A stretch of DNA of 35,927 nt from Hyphomicrobiales bacterium (GCA_021775555.1 JAJFHP010000064.1:1-35927), one strand, 5' to 3'. Shown: positions 9,494 through 19,195, numbered from the stretch's first letter. Numbers and translations: made by a program. The notes: a model not told the origin generated them from the sequence alone.

Positions 9494-9538
9494 CCTTAAA
9501 AAAAACGCATATGAAAGGATAGAAGCAACAAAAAACGT

Positions 9539-11170
9539 TCAGTACATAAAATATTTTTTCAATAAAAGCCATGCTGAAAACGACATCAAAATCAATATTC
9601 CAAATACAACCTCTCCCCACTTCACAAATATGGTGCCTTCCGAGGCAGTCGGGAGCCCGCTGTCAAGAACAAATTCTACATTACGCGGCAACTGCGAAGC
9701 AATTCGACCATAAGAATCGACCACAGCGGTGAAACCATTATTTGCCACACGCACCAAAGGCAGACCTTCCTCAACCGCACGCAAACGTGCGTGATGGAAA
9801 TGCTGTTCCGGACCGGCACTGTCTCCAAACCAGGCATCATTTGTCACGTTCAACATCCATCCTGGCGCGGAGTCCTTCTCTCTGATGGCGCCGGGAAAGA
9901 TGATTTCGTAGCAAATGAGCGCAATAAATGGCGGAATATTGGGCGCTACGGTCAGTCGAGTACCATTGCCCGCTGAAAAACCGCCACGCAGGCGGACCAG
10001 CTGTTCGAGGCCGATGGATTCCAGTGACTCCTGGTAAGGCAGATATTCTCCGAACGGCACCAGGTGCACTTTGTCGTAATAACTCAGAAGCTGCGACATA
10101 TCGTCCATCACGAACAGGGAATTGAAAATTTCCAGCTTCTCACGCTTGCCTTCAGCCGTTGCACCTTCCCGTTTTGCGCGCGCCGCACCGGTTATGAAAA
10201 CCGAGCCCGGTGGCATCATGAGGGAAATGGCCTTCAGTGCTTCGGGTGTCTCTTCCAGCAGAAAGGGAATCGCTGATTCGGGCCATATCAGGTGGGTCAC
10301 CCCGTCAACTTTTCCGTTTGCAGCGCCATTGCGGCTGACTTTGAGTAGTTTCTGAAAGATCGCAGCGCGATTTTCAGGCTTCCACTTTTCCTGTTGTGGA
10401 ATGCTCGGCTGCACCAGCCGGAGATTAACGCCATCGACATACTGGGTGTCATTCGAGTGCAGCCGCCAATGCCCCCACAATGTACCCGCCACCAGAATCA
10501 GGGCCATCAGGACCGGGGTGCCAAAGCGCTGCAAGCTCGAACAGCAACGCATCCCGGACACGGCCCAGACAGCTGCTGGCGATGAAAATATCATAACTGC
10601 TATGAACGTCAGGCCGTTCACTCCGAACAGGGACGCCCATTGCATCATGGCGTCAGAGCCGGTGAGTGCATAACCCGGCACATTCCAGGGAAATCCTGTG
10701 AGGACGTGCCCGCGCAGCCACTCGGTCAGGCTCAGTGTTATCGCCAATCCGATGAGACGCGCCGGACCTGGCATCCATAGAAAACCCGCAAGTGCCGAGG
10801 CGGCAGCGAAAAAGAGTGCCAGCCCCGCAGGCATCAAGGTCACGGCGATGGGCAACAACCACGCGAAAATGTCGGCCTCGACCAGAAAGGCGTACCCGAT
10901 CCAGTAGAGCCCGGCGAGAAAATATCCAAAACCAAAGGCCCATCCGGTCTGTGCCGCCGCAACGAGTTCAACTTTTGAAACTTGCCAGCTCACGCGCGGA
11001 GTCGAAAAACACCCGTCCAGCAACCAGACCAGCATGGGGAAGGACGCCAGCATCACCGGCCACAGATGGTATGGAGCCAAGGCCAGAACTGATACAGCAC
11101 CCGCTAAAAATGCAACGCTCATCCGGCGCCAGCCCGTCAGAGTGCTCAAGGTAAGGGCAAAGCGCTGCAT
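9539..11170 (-). CDS. lnt: Apolipoprotein N-acyltransferase
   Basis: Lnt N-acylates the terminal cysteine of lipoproteins in the inner membrane, the last step of lipoprotein maturation. The 543-residue protein has about six N-terminal transmembrane segments (for example 18-38, 75-95 and 100-130) and a C-terminal anchor near 518-538. In between lies a periplasmic nitrilase-type domain, whose catalytic triad is visible as E298 (WPESAIPF), K367 (YYDKVHLVPFGEY) and C420 (ALICYEIIFP). The homologue in Sinorhizobium is actA, needed for acid tolerance. It lies 18 bp downstream of the CorC-like gene. The last 80 bases are markedly more AT-rich than the rest of the gene. Confidence 0.97.
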   Translation of the reverse strand: MQRFALTLSTLTGWRRMSVAFLAGAVSVLALAPYHLWPVMLASFPMLVWLLDGCFSTPRVSWQVSKVELVAAAQTGWAFGFGYFLAGLYWIGYAFLVEADIFAWLLPIAVTLMPAGLALFFAAASALAGFLWMPGPARLIGLAITLSLTEWLRGHVLTGFPWNVPGYALTGSDAMMQWASLFGVNGLTFIAVMIFSSPAAVWAVSGMRCCSSLQRFGTPVLMALILVAGTLWGHWRLHSNDTQYVDGVNLRLVQPSIPQQEKWKPENRAAIFQKLLKVSRNGAANGKVDGVTHLIWPESAIPFLLEETPEALKAISLMMPPGSVFITGAARAKREGATAEGKREKLEIFNSLFVMDDMSQLLSYYDKVHLVPFGEYLPYQESLESIGLEQLVRLRGGFSAGNGTRLTVAPNIPPFIALICYEIIFPGAIREKDSAPGWMLNVTNDAWFGDSAGPEQHFHHARLRAVEEGLPLVRVANNGFTAVVDSYGRIASQLPRNVEFVLDSGLPTASEGTIFVKWGEVVFGILILMSFSAWLLLKKYFMY

Positions 11171-11188
11171 GAATTTCAGGGTCCGAAG

Positions 11189-12204
<1,016 letters not shown>

Positions 12205-12208
<4 letters not shown>

Positions 12209-12756
12209 TGTTCTTCACCGGTTGTCATCGCTTCCAATGCATAAGGGTCTGGCAAGTCAATAGCCTCCAGCACCCGCACCTCCAGCGCTTCCATTTTGCG
12301 CGCTTGCTTATCAGTCTCGTGAGTATAGCCCAGCAAATGCAGCACACCGTGCACCACAAGATGGGCAGCATGTTGACTGACAGGAATATCGCGTTCCGCA
12401 GCCTCGCGCTTTACAGTTTCAAACGCCATCGCCACATCGCCAAGCGATCTGGGGGCTATGCCGAATTGAGGCGCATCAAGGGGAAACGAGAGAACATTTG
12501 TGGCTTCATCCTTGCTGCGCCAGTTCTTGTTGAGCGCCCGAATTTCTTCATCTGTCGCAAGCAGCAGGGAAAGCTCGGCCATAGGTGCTGCGCTGGCGCC
12601 TGTGCTGTAGGCGGCAATGGCGGCACGTATAAGCAGATTGTCCTCCACCTCATTCCCCCATTCAGGTGAATGATGAATGACATCTACCGTTAGCTGCGGA
12701 GTAGGTTCACAAGTGGAACCAGGCGTTGCTCGTGGACCGGTTTTCAAAGCGCCCAT
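12205..12756 (-). CDS. ybeY: Endoribonuclease / rRNA maturation factor YbeY
   Basis: YbeY is a metal-dependent RNase-like protein needed for 16S rRNA 3'-end processing and ribosome quality control. From ATG 12756 the product is 183 residues. The zinc site HGVLHLLGYTH is intact (H136, H140, H146), and ATNVLSFPLD upstream is also diagnostic. In-frame ATG 12780 would overlap phoH by 17 bp. I prefer 12756 because a G-rich purine tract (GGGGGAAGA) lies upstream of it and none is seen before 12780. Either way the gene begins at the phoH end, so the two are probably translationally coupled, and its own stop overlaps the CorC-like start. Confidence 0.94.
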
Positions 12757-12763
12757 TGGCTTG

Positions 12764-13729
12764 TCAGTCTTCCCCCTCATAGGCGGCAACGATTTTCGAC
12801 ACGAGCTCGCGGCGCACAATATCGGCGCGCGAGAAAGAGATATGTGAAATCTCGGGGATATTGCCCAGTATTTCAATGGCACCCGCGAGACCCGAGTTCT
12901 GACCCGCTGGCAGGTCGATCTGTGTCGGATCGCCGGTTACGACCATTTTTGAACCCTCGCCGATGCGAGTCAGAAACATTTTCATCTGGATTTGCGTGCA
13001 GTTCTGGGCTTCGTCCAGGATAATCGCGGCGTTGGAGAGGGTGCGGCCGCGCATAAACGCCAGGGGTGCAATTTCAATCACACCTGTTTCCAGATCCCGG
13101 TCGACCTTTTCGGGTACAAGCACGTCATAGAGCGCATCGTATAGCGGTCGTAAATAGGGATCGACCTTCTCGCGCATGTCGCCAGGCAGAAATCCCAGCC
13201 GTTCGCCAGCCTCGATGGCGGGGCGTGACAGGATCAACCGTTCGACCTCGCCACGCTCAAGCATGGCAGCGGCAAACGCGACCGCGAGGTAGGTCTTGCC
13301 GGTCCCTGCGGGGCCGGTTGCAAACACCAGGTCCTGTTTGGTCATGGACTTGATATAGGTGCTCTGCGACGGGGAACGCGCGGTGATGGTGCGCTTGCGT
13401 GTACGGATTTGCTCCATCTTGACGAGATCTTTTCCCGAAGCCATGCCGGTATCGGCAGGGTGAGCGCGGGCATGGCGGATGGCGCCGTCAAAGTCTCCGG
13501 TGGAGATGTCCTCGCCTTCTGCCAGCCGGTCGTAGAGACTTTCGAGAACCTCCCTGGCAATTGCGCAGGAGCTATCGGAGCCGCGCAGCGTCACCACATT
13601 GCCATGGGCAACGACTTCGATGTCCAGGCGGGTTTCAAGCATCGCCAGGTTGGCGTCATATTCGCCAAATAGCTCGGCCGCCAGCCTGTTGTCCTCGAAA
13701 GGAACAATCAGGGCGTCCTGCGATGTCAT
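12764..13729 (-). CDS. phoH: PhoH-family ATPase (YbeZ-like)
   Basis: This is a P-loop NTPase of the PhoH/YbeZ family, probably an RNA-associated ATPase working with YbeY. The 321-residue product has an N-terminal KH-like region (about 30-90, LDIEVVAHGNVVTLRG). Walker A, GPAGTGKT, is at 139-146, and the Walker B region ILDEAQN at 237-243. The conserved GERLGFLPGD and TGDPTQIDLP motifs are present. ATG 13729 has AAGG about five bases upstream; a TTG at 13747 would add six residues and is less likely. ybeY follows directly, with at most a short overlap, and miaB lies 73 bp upstream. Confidence 0.95.
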   Translation of the reverse strand: MTSQDALIVPFEDNRLAAELFGEYDANLAMLETRLDIEVVAHGNVVTLRGSDSSCAIAREVLESLYDRLAEGEDISTGDFDGAIRHARAHPADTGMASGKDLVKMEQIRTRKRTITARSPSQSTYIKSMTKQDLVFATGPAGTGKTYLAVAFAAAMLERGEVERLILSRPAIEAGERLGFLPGDMREKVDPYLRPLYDALYDVLVPEKVDRDLETGVIEIAPLAFMRGRTLSNAAIILDEAQNCTQIQMKMFLTRIGEGSKMVVTGDPTQIDLPAGQNSGLAGAIEILGNIPEISHISFSRADIVRRELVSKIVAAYEGED

Positions 13730-13802
13730 AGTGCCTTGGGTGGTCAAGATATTTTATCTGTGCCCGTTTGCGTTATGCGTGCCGAACCCGCATCAACATT
13801 AC

Positions 13803-15179
13803 TCACTCGGCGGCAATTACATCCGAGATTGAGGTGTTCACGATATCAGCTTCAAGACTATTGGGTCCCGCGCTGATAATTTCAACCTCGATCATTCGTC
13901 CTATCAGGCTTTTGTCGCCATCTGCATGCACCGCCTGAAGGTATGGTGAACGCCCAACAAGCTGGCCTTCCCGGCGTCCGGGACGCTCCATCAGCACGCG
14001 GATACTCTTACCAACACAAGAAAGGTTGAAGGCCTCCTGCTGCTTTTTAAGCACAGCCTGAAGCTCCTGCAGCCGGGTGGATTTCACTTCTTCAGGCAGT
14101 TGATCGTCCATCGCGGCAGCCGGCGTGCCGGGGCGTGCTGAAAATTTGAAGGAATAGGACTGTGCAAACTCAACATGCTGGACAACTTCCAGAGTGCGTG
14201 CGAACTCCTCGTCAGTCTCCCCCGGGAAACCCACGATAATATCGGTTGAAAGCGCGATATCGGGACGGGCGGCGCGTATACGCTGCACCAGCTCCAGATA
14301 TTCATCGCGGGTGTGCTTGCGGTTCATGGCCGCAAGAATGCGATCTGAACCCGCCTGGAAGGGCAGGTGCAGATAAGGCATGAGTTTTTCTTCTTCCCCA
14401 TGCAAGGTGATGAGGTCCTCACTCATGTCGCGCGGATGGCTGGTGGTGTAGCGCAACCTCTGAAGTTCGGGAATTTTCGCCAGGACGCGCAACAGCTGCG
14501 CCAGGGACCGTGTTTCACCGCACCCGCCATCACCGTGATAGGCATTCACATTCTGGCCTAGCAGCGTGATTTCGCTCACGCCCGACTGCACCAGCCGCTC
14601 GGCTTCCTCGACGATCTCGCGCACGGGACGCGAATATTCGACACCGCGTGTATAGGGCACCACGCAGAAGGTACAGAATTTATCGCATCCCTCCTGAACA
14701 GTCAGGAAGGCGCTGGGCGCATGGGAGACTTTCGACCGGGCGGGTAAATGCTTGAACTTGTCGTCTTCCGGGAAATCGATATCGATAATTCCACCTTGCT
14801 CACTCCCGGTACGCGACATCAGATCGCCCAGACGGTGATAGCTTTGCGGTCCTACCACCAGGTCAACCACTGGCGCCCTGAGAAGAATTTCACGCCCCTC
14901 AGCCTGCGCCACGCATCCGGCAACGGCAATGGTCGTGCTCTGGCCCTGGCTTTGGCGAGCCTTCTTGATTTGTTTCAGGCGGCCAAGTTCGGAGTAAACC
15001 TTCTCAGCCGCCTTTTCACGGATATGGCAGGTGTTCAGAATTACAAGATCAGCGCTTTCTGGCGTATCGGTCGAGACATAGCCCGCTTCTGTCAGGGCTT
15101 CGCCCATGCGCTCGCTGTCATAGACATTCATCTGACAACCGAACGTCTTGATAAAATGTTTGCCCTTGGCTCTGGTCAT
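13803..15179 (-). CDS. miaB: tRNA-2-methylthio-N6-dimethylallyladenosine synthase MiaB
   Basis: MiaB is a radical-SAM methylthiotransferase that adds 2-methylthio to i6A37 of tRNAs reading U-starting codons. In the 458-residue product the N-terminal auxiliary cluster cysteines are C15 (TFGCQMN), C51 ([10 protein letters not shown]) and C89 (AVAGCVAQ). The radical-SAM CxxxCxxC is C165, C169 and C172 (GCDKFCTFC). A C-terminal TRAM-type RNA-binding domain closes the protein. All ligands for both 4Fe-4S clusters are present. ATG 15179 has an AAGAG close upstream. It lies 107 bp downstream of plsC and 73 bp upstream of phoH. Confidence 0.97.
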   Translation of the reverse strand: MTRAKGKHFIKTFGCQMNVYDSERMGEALTEAGYVSTDTPESADLVILNTCHIREKAAEKVYSELGRLKQIKKARQSQGQSTTIAVAGCVAQAEGREILLRAPVVDLVVGPQSYHRLGDLMSRTGSEQGGIIDIDFPEDDKFKHLPARSKVSHAPSAFLTVQEGCDKFCTFCVVPYTRGVEYSRPVREIVEEAERLVQSGVSEITLLGQNVNAYHGDGGCGETRSLAQLLRVLAKIPELQRLRYTTSHPRDMSEDLITLHGEEEKLMPYLHLPFQAGSDRILAAMNRKHTRDEYLELVQRIRAARPDIALSTDIIVGFPGETDEEFARTLEVVQHVEFAQSYSFKFSARPGTPAAAMDDQLPEEVKSTRLQELQAVLKKQQEAFNLSCVGKSIRVLMERPGRREGQLVGRSPYLQAVHADGDKSLIGRMIEVEIISAGPNSLEADIVNTSISDVIAAE

Positions 15180-15286
15180 CGCTCTTTACACCCGGCGGGT
15201 CCTGTGCACCCGCGAATAGTCTTGGCGCGCTTTTATCCTTGATTGTTGCGCGCGTCCATCATGGCGAGGCTTTAGCCTTTCTCAGT

Positions 15287-16099
15287 TCAGGCCTCCATAT
15301 CAGCCCGTCTGCGCGGCGCGAGAATATGAGCCACAGCCTCGCGAACCTCTTTTTGCGTAAAAGCAGCGAGTTTTTTGCGATCCTTGAATTTATCCAGCAT
15401 GACTGGTTCGCCAATATGCACGTGCACATCCAGCGGTCCGCGCTTTAACAACTCCCAGGCATGCCTGGCGATCGTCATGTCACCGTACCAAGCGACGATG
15501 GGCCGTCCGCGGCGGCATAGCGGCAAACCCTGCTGATGGGTGTAGCCGATTGCCATTGTCTGCACATAGATACTCTTTGCCAGACCGTCTGCGTCAGCTC
15601 CATGCGGTTTGGCAACGCCGAACAACGAAGTCTTGAAGGGAAGCACCTGGTTGCCATCGGAGCTGGTTCCTTCGGCGAATATTACCATATGGTCGCCTTG
15701 TCTCAGGCGTCCCATGATCTTGGTAGCCGATTTTCCCGTCTCGCGCGGCAGTTCACGATTAACAAATACCGTGCCCTGCAGTTTCGCCAGCCAACTGATG
15801 AATGGCCATGTACCAACCTCGGATTTGGCCACGAAGGATACCGGTGCAACGGCGCTCAACACCGGAATATCGAGCCAGGAAATATGGTTGGCAATAAGCA
15901 GAACAGGCCGGTCTTCGGCCAGTTGCCCGCGCTGGTGGATCGTGACGTCAAGCAGCCGGCACAAGTTTCGGTGATACCAATGAGGGAATGAACGCGCCCA
16001 ATTGGCATGTACGAACCGCAGCAAAAGCTGCACCGGCATCAGCGCTATGGTGAATATCGCGAAGGCAAGAAGGATCAGTACCGCGCGCAGCTTTCGCAC
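15287..16099 (-). CDS. PlsC-family 1-acyl-glycerol-3-phosphate / lyso-ornithine lipid acyltransferase (OlsA-like)
   Basis: The 270-residue membrane-associated acyltransferase has an N-terminal hydrophobic segment (about 4-28). The HxxxxD motif is NHISWLD (H72, D77), followed by FVNRE near 112-116 and the EGT motif at 143-145 (FAEGTSSDG). In Sinorhizobium the homologue at this position next to fur and miaB is, to my knowledge, OlsA, which adds the second acyl chain to lyso-ornithine lipid. Many such enzymes also act on lysophosphatidate. An OlsB-type gene lies 15 kb away in the same window, supporting the OlsA reading. Start GTG 16099 directly abuts the fur stop. Confidence 0.88.
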   Translation of the reverse strand: MRKLRAVLILLAFAIFTIALMPVQLLLRFVHANWARSFPHWYHRNLCRLLDVTIHQRGQLAEDRPVLLIANHISWLDIPVLSAVAPVSFVAKSEVGTWPFISWLAKLQGTVFVNRELPRETGKSATKIMGRLRQGDHMVIFAEGTSSDGNQVLPFKTSLFGVAKPHGADADGLAKSIYVQTMAIGYTHQQGLPLCRRGRPIVAWYGDMTIARHAWELLKRGPLDVHVHIGEPVMLDKFKDRKKLAAFTQKEVREAVAHILAPRRRADMEA

Positions 16100-16537
16100 C
16101 TACTCGTCTTCCTCCTTGAGCGGCACGCCGTATAGCTCAAGGCGGTGATCGATAAGTTTGTAGCCAAGTTCGCGTGCGATCGCTTCCTGCAACCGTTCAA
16201 CCTCTTCGTTTTGAAATTCGATGACCCGGCCTGTGCGCATATCGATCAGGTGGTCATGATGCTCATTGGCCACCTGCTCATAGCGGGCGCGCCCGTCGCC
16301 GAATTCATGACGCTCAAGAATGCCCGCCTCTTCAAACAGCCGCACCGTCCTGTAGACCGTGGAGAGGGAAATATTCTTGTCCTGCGATGCCGCGCGACGA
16401 TGCACCTCTTCCACGTCAGGGTGATCATTTGCCTGCGACAGTATCCGGGCGATGATCCGGCGCTGGCCGGTCATGCGCATACCTTTTTCGCGGCACAGGC
16501 GCTCAAGTCGGCTTTGTGGAATATCGGGCTTGTGCAT
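16100..16537 (-). CDS. fur: Fur/Mur-family metal-responsive transcriptional repressor
   Basis: The 145-residue protein has the Fur winged helix at about 10-85 (MRMTGQRRIIARIL, then ISLSTVYRTVRLFEEAGIL) and a dimerisation/metal domain with NEHHDHLIDMRTGRVIEF (H93, H94, H96). It has a single cysteine (C15) and no CxxC pairs, so the structural zinc site of E. coli Fur is missing. That is usual in alphaproteobacterial Fur, which in rhizobia acts as the manganese regulator Mur. The sequence is Fur/Mur type and not Irr. The metal sensed here cannot be told from sequence alone. Its stop abuts the GTG of the acyltransferase; tsaB lies 73 bp upstream. Confidence 0.93.
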   Translation of the reverse strand: MHKPDIPQSRLERLCREKGMRMTGQRRIIARILSQANDHPDVEEVHRRAASQDKNISLSTVYRTVRLFEEAGILERHEFGDGRARYEQVANEHHDHLIDMRTGRVIEFQNEEVERLQEAIARELGYKLIDHRLELYGVPLKEEDE

Positions 16538-16610
16538 CCGTTACCGCCTGTTGCCTGATCTTCAAGAAATTATAGGCGCAAGGCCCGCTGTGCGTCCACC
16601 GGTGACCCGC

Positions 16611-17312
16611 TCAAGCCTGGCGGGGCAGGGCTTTGCCGGTTTGGGGCTTGGCGTCGGGCGGGCGCAAATACAGCGGGTGTAGTGGTCCTTCAACGGGTTG
16701 GCGGGTGAGGGCCATACAGGCGAGTTTTGCGGCATCTGGTTGCAATTCCTGCAGATCGGTTTCGAACTCCCGACCCTTTTTCAATGCCGCCTCGGCGACG
16801 AGACCAGCGCCACCCCCGGCCAGTAACACACAGCCCTTTTCCGACAGGGCTTCAACAGCCCGTTCCGGTGTGAGCGCTACGGGATCCAGGAAGATCGTCC
16901 CTGCGCTATCGAACAGCGCCAGGTAAACTTCCCCCCTGCGGGCATCCACAGCTATTCCCAACGTATCTGGCGCTGACTCGATCTGATCGAGAGCCATTTG
17001 CGCCATCACCTCAAGGGATGTGCCAGAAATGATCGGAAGGTCCATGGCCAGAGCGAGCCCGCGGGCTGTTGCGACGCCCACCCGCACGCCGGTAAAGGTA
17101 CCGGGACCGCTTGTGACCGCGATGGCATCCAGCGCATCATAGCTGAGACCTGCCTCGTCCAATACGTGCGTCATCATAGGCACGATGGCCTCGGCATGCT
17201 CGCGGGTGCGCAGTTCATAGACGCCGAAAACTTCAGGCGCCCCCCCGGCCTCCCCGGTGGCAACAGCCGCGGAGCAGGCGCCAAGCGTTGTATCAAGGGC
17301 CAGAATGTTCAC
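16611..17312 (-). CDS. tsaB: tRNA threonylcarbamoyladenosine biosynthesis protein TsaB
   Basis: TsaB is the non-catalytic partner of TsaD in the complex that makes t6A37 in tRNAs reading ANN codons. From GTG 17312 the product is 233 residues and starts VNILALDTTLGACSAAV, the normal ASKHA-fold opening. It then shows HAEAIVPMM near residue 40 and the SGPGTFTGVRVGVATARGL signature at about 70-88. An upstream frame reaching 17426 adds 38 residues that overlap the nitroreductase end and match nothing, so it is rejected. In most relatives rimI follows tsaB; here fur comes next after 73 bp. Confidence 0.93.
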   Translation of the reverse strand: MNILALDTTLGACSAAVATGEAGGAPEVFGVYELRTREHAEAIVPMMTHVLDEAGLSYDALDAIAVTSGPGTFTGVRVGVATARGLALAMDLPIISGTSLEVMAQMALDQIESAPDTLGIAVDARRGEVYLALFDSAGTIFLDPVALTPERAVEALSEKGCVLLAGGGAGLVAEAALKKGREFETDLQELQPDAAKLACMALTRQPVEGPLHPLYLRPPDAKPQTGKALPRQA

Positions 17313-17341
17313 GTGGGGGTGAGTGCCCTTTCTGTGGCGGT

Positions 17342-17932
17342 TTAAAGAATTTCTGCCATCTCGCCGAAGTCGAACCGGGGCGAGCGTCCGAACAGGCCCG
17401 ACGGATCTCCGCGCCCAAGATTGCACAAAAAGTTTGATTTTACATGACCCTCGGGGAAGAACTCACCGTCCACCCCGTCATTGTCAAATCCAGACATAGC
17501 CCCAACATCAAGACCGAGCGCACGCGCCGCGATCATGAAATAGGCCCCCTGCAACGTACCGTTGCGGATGGCTGTTTCCTCTATGAGCGCTTCTTTCCCG
17601 GCAAACCAGCTCCTCGCGTCCTCATGGGGAAACAGCTGCGGCAGGTGGTCGTAAAACTTCATGTCGTGGGCAATGATGGCGCAGACGGGAGCGGTCATGG
17701 CCTTTTTGACATTTCCGGCGGATAGATGCGGCTTCAGCCGGTTCTTCGCCTCATCCGATTTCACAAAGACAAAACGGGCCGGGCAGCAATTGGCGCTCGT
17801 CGGACCCATTTTGGTGATGTCCACCAGTTCTTTCAGAACGGTGTCGGGTACATCCTCATCTGTCCAGGCATTGTGGCTGCGCGCGTCCAGAAACAACTGG
17901 TCAAGCACGCTCTTGGATATGCGGTCGGTCAT
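17342..17932 (-). CDS. Nitroreductase-family protein, RutE/malonic semialdehyde reductase-like
   Basis: The 196-residue FMN-dependent nitroreductase-fold protein opens [16 protein letters not shown]. It has the family motif [16 protein letters not shown] at about 42-57 and [24 protein letters not shown] at about 127-150. These are the features of the RutE/HadB group, which reduces malonic semialdehyde to 3-hydroxypropionate in E. coli pyrimidine breakdown. No other rut gene is in the window, so the substrate here is open. It lies 29 bp upstream of tsaB and 67 bp downstream of nfu and may be co-transcribed with them. Confidence 0.88.
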   Translation of the reverse strand: MTDRISKSVLDQLFLDARSHNAWTDEDVPDTVLKELVDITKMGPTSANCCPARFVFVKSDEAKNRLKPHLSAGNVKKAMTAPVCAIIAHDMKFYDHLPQLFPHEDARSWFAGKEALIEETAIRNGTLQGAYFMIAARALGLDVGAMSGFDNDGVDGEFFPEGHVKSNFLCNLGRGDPSGLFGRSPRFDFGEMAEIL

Positions 17933-17999
17933 GGCCGCAACACATAAGGTTGGAAGAATGTGATTTGCAAGCCTTTACACGGCAGACGCGACGGGCGCG

Positions 18000-18563
18000 T
18001 TACATCGGGCGGACGCCCTGGACCTCGGGAATGAAATGCTTGAGGAGATTCTCAATGCCATGTTGCAATGTCGCGGTCGAGCTTGGACACCCGGCGCACG
18101 CGCCGCGCATGGTCAGATAGACAATGCCCTCGCGATAACCCTGGAATGTTATGTCGCCACCATCCTGGGCAACGGCCGGACGCACGCGTGTGTCGAGCAA
18201 CTCCTTGATGGTCTCGACGGTCGCCTCGTCCTCAGTCTCGAAAAATTCTTCCGAGATATTGGTTTCTACGGCCGCCTGCTCGTCCTTCACAATCGGTGTG
18301 CCCGACATGAAATGTTCCATAATGGCGCCGAGAATGGCGGGCTTGAGATGCTGCCACTCGCCTTCATCCTTGGTGACAGAAATGAAATCCGAGCCGAAGA
18401 ACACGGCCGTGATCCCGTCAATGCCAAACAACTTGGTGGCAAGGGGTGACTGCTCTGCCATCTCCGCATCGCGATAGTCACGGGTTCCGCTTCCCAGCAC
18501 TTCTTTGCCGGGGAGGAATTTCAAGGTTGCCGGATTTGGCGTCGCCTCGGTTTGAATAAACAT
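18000..18563 (-). CDS. Nfu-type iron-sulfur cluster carrier (NifU-like)
   Basis: The 187-residue product has an N-terminal Nfu_N domain (1-90, MFIQTEATPNPATLKFLPG). The C-terminal NifU domain (about 112-185) carries the cluster-binding CAGC motif (C156, C159). This architecture matches alphaproteobacterial and mitochondrial NFU1 proteins, which deliver 4Fe-4S clusters to client enzymes such as lipoyl synthase. Clients in this window could include MiaB. ATG 18563 has AAGGG about eleven bases upstream. An Irr/ICE-like palindrome lies at 18606-18622, in the position expected for control by iron or haem. Confidence 0.94.
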   Translation of the reverse strand: MFIQTEATPNPATLKFLPGKEVLGSGTRDYRDAEMAEQSPLATKLFGIDGITAVFFGSDFISVTKDEGEWQHLKPAILGAIMEHFMSGTPIVKDEQAAVETNISEEFFETEDEATVETIKELLDTRVRPAVAQDGGDITFQGYREGIVYLTMRGACAGCPSSTATLQHGIENLLKHFIPEVQGVRPM

Positions 18564-18585
18564 GGCTGTGGCTGCCCTTTATGCC

Positions 18586-18603
18586 GAACCGCCTGGACGG
18601 TTC
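18586..18603. repeat. Perfect 6-bp inverted repeat in the nfu leader
   Basis: GAACCG (18586-18591) and CGGTTC (18598-18603) form a perfect inverted repeat with a six-base spacer, 22 bases upstream of the nfu start. It could be a leader hairpin or a second operator half-way between the ICE-like box and the gene. Function unknown. Confidence 0.3.
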
Positions 18604-18605
18604 AA

Positions 18606-18622
18606 ATTAGAACTATTCTATA
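18606..18622. promoter_or_regulatory. Irr/ICE-like box upstream of nfu
   Basis: On the plus strand the bases read ATTAGAA-CTA-TTCTATA. The core TAGAA-NNN-TTCTA is a perfect palindrome. Compared with the iron control element bound by Irr in alphaproteobacteria (TTTAGAA-NNN-TTCTAAA, as I remember it), 12 of 14 fixed positions agree. It overlaps a possible -10 sequence (TAGAAT on the minus strand) 43 bases before the nfu start. That position would suit repression of an Fe-S gene under iron limitation. An irr gene is not in the window. Confidence 0.5.
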
Positions 18623-18685
18623 TTCAAGAGTATATGCTCACGGCGAAATTGCAAGACTGCGCATCGTGAAACGGGAAAATATCAC

Positions 18686-19195
18686 CTATGCGAGCGCCTG
18701 AATCTCCTCATCGGTTAGTGTACCCGGCACGATGGTGATGGGGACTGGGAATTCTGTTGCATATTTGCCCGCCGCCAGGGCGGATATAAGCGGTCCCGGC
18801 CCGGAAGGGTCTTTCGATGCTCCAAGGACGAGGATCGCGATGTCCGTATCTTCGTTGATCAGGTCGATAATTTCTTCCGCCTTGTTGCCCTCGCGGATGA
18901 TCTCTTCAGGCTCCATTTTATCAAAACCCAGCGCCTTGAGCCTGCGCCCGAACAGACGGAATACAGCCTTGGCCTTGTTGACGCCTTCCTCGCGGGCGAC
19001 CTCCTCAACACCGAGCCAGTGCTGGAATCCTCCCGGCTCCACCACATAGAGCAAGGCCAGTCCACCACCGGTATGCACCGTGCGGCCAGCAGCGTAGGCA
19101 AGCGCACGCTCGCATTCCGGAGTTTCATCCACGACAACGAGGAATTTCCGACTGTGCCCCTTTTCGAAGCTTTGTCTTTTTATTCTGTCAGGCAT
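18686..19195 (-). CDS. UspA-family universal stress protein
   Basis: The 169-residue single-domain protein has the Usp fold: KFLVVVDETPECERALAYA near the N-terminus (about 17-35), GLALLYVVEPG (about 45-55), then DIAILVLGAS and PVPITIVPG at the C-terminus. The ATP-binding glycine pattern is altered (LGASKDPSGPGPL), so nucleotide binding is uncertain. Such genes sit between trpS and nfu in many Rhizobiales, but their role is not known beyond general stress tolerance. The preceding 205-bp gap gives it room for its own promoter, though I could not pick one out. Confidence 0.9.
   Translation of the reverse strand: MPDRIKRQSFEKGHSRKFLVVVDETPECERALAYAAGRTVHTGGGLALLYVVEPGGFQHWLGVEEVAREEGVNKAKAVFRLFGRRLKALGFDKMEPEEIIREGNKAEEIIDLINEDTDIAILVLGASKDPSGPGPLISALAAGKYATEFPVPITIVPGTLTDEEIQALA

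Noticed and set aside
15195-15213. 6-bp inverted repeat GCGGGT/ACCCGC in the miaB leader
   Set aside because: It has short GC-rich arms, no T-run and no clear position relative to a promoter; likely chance.
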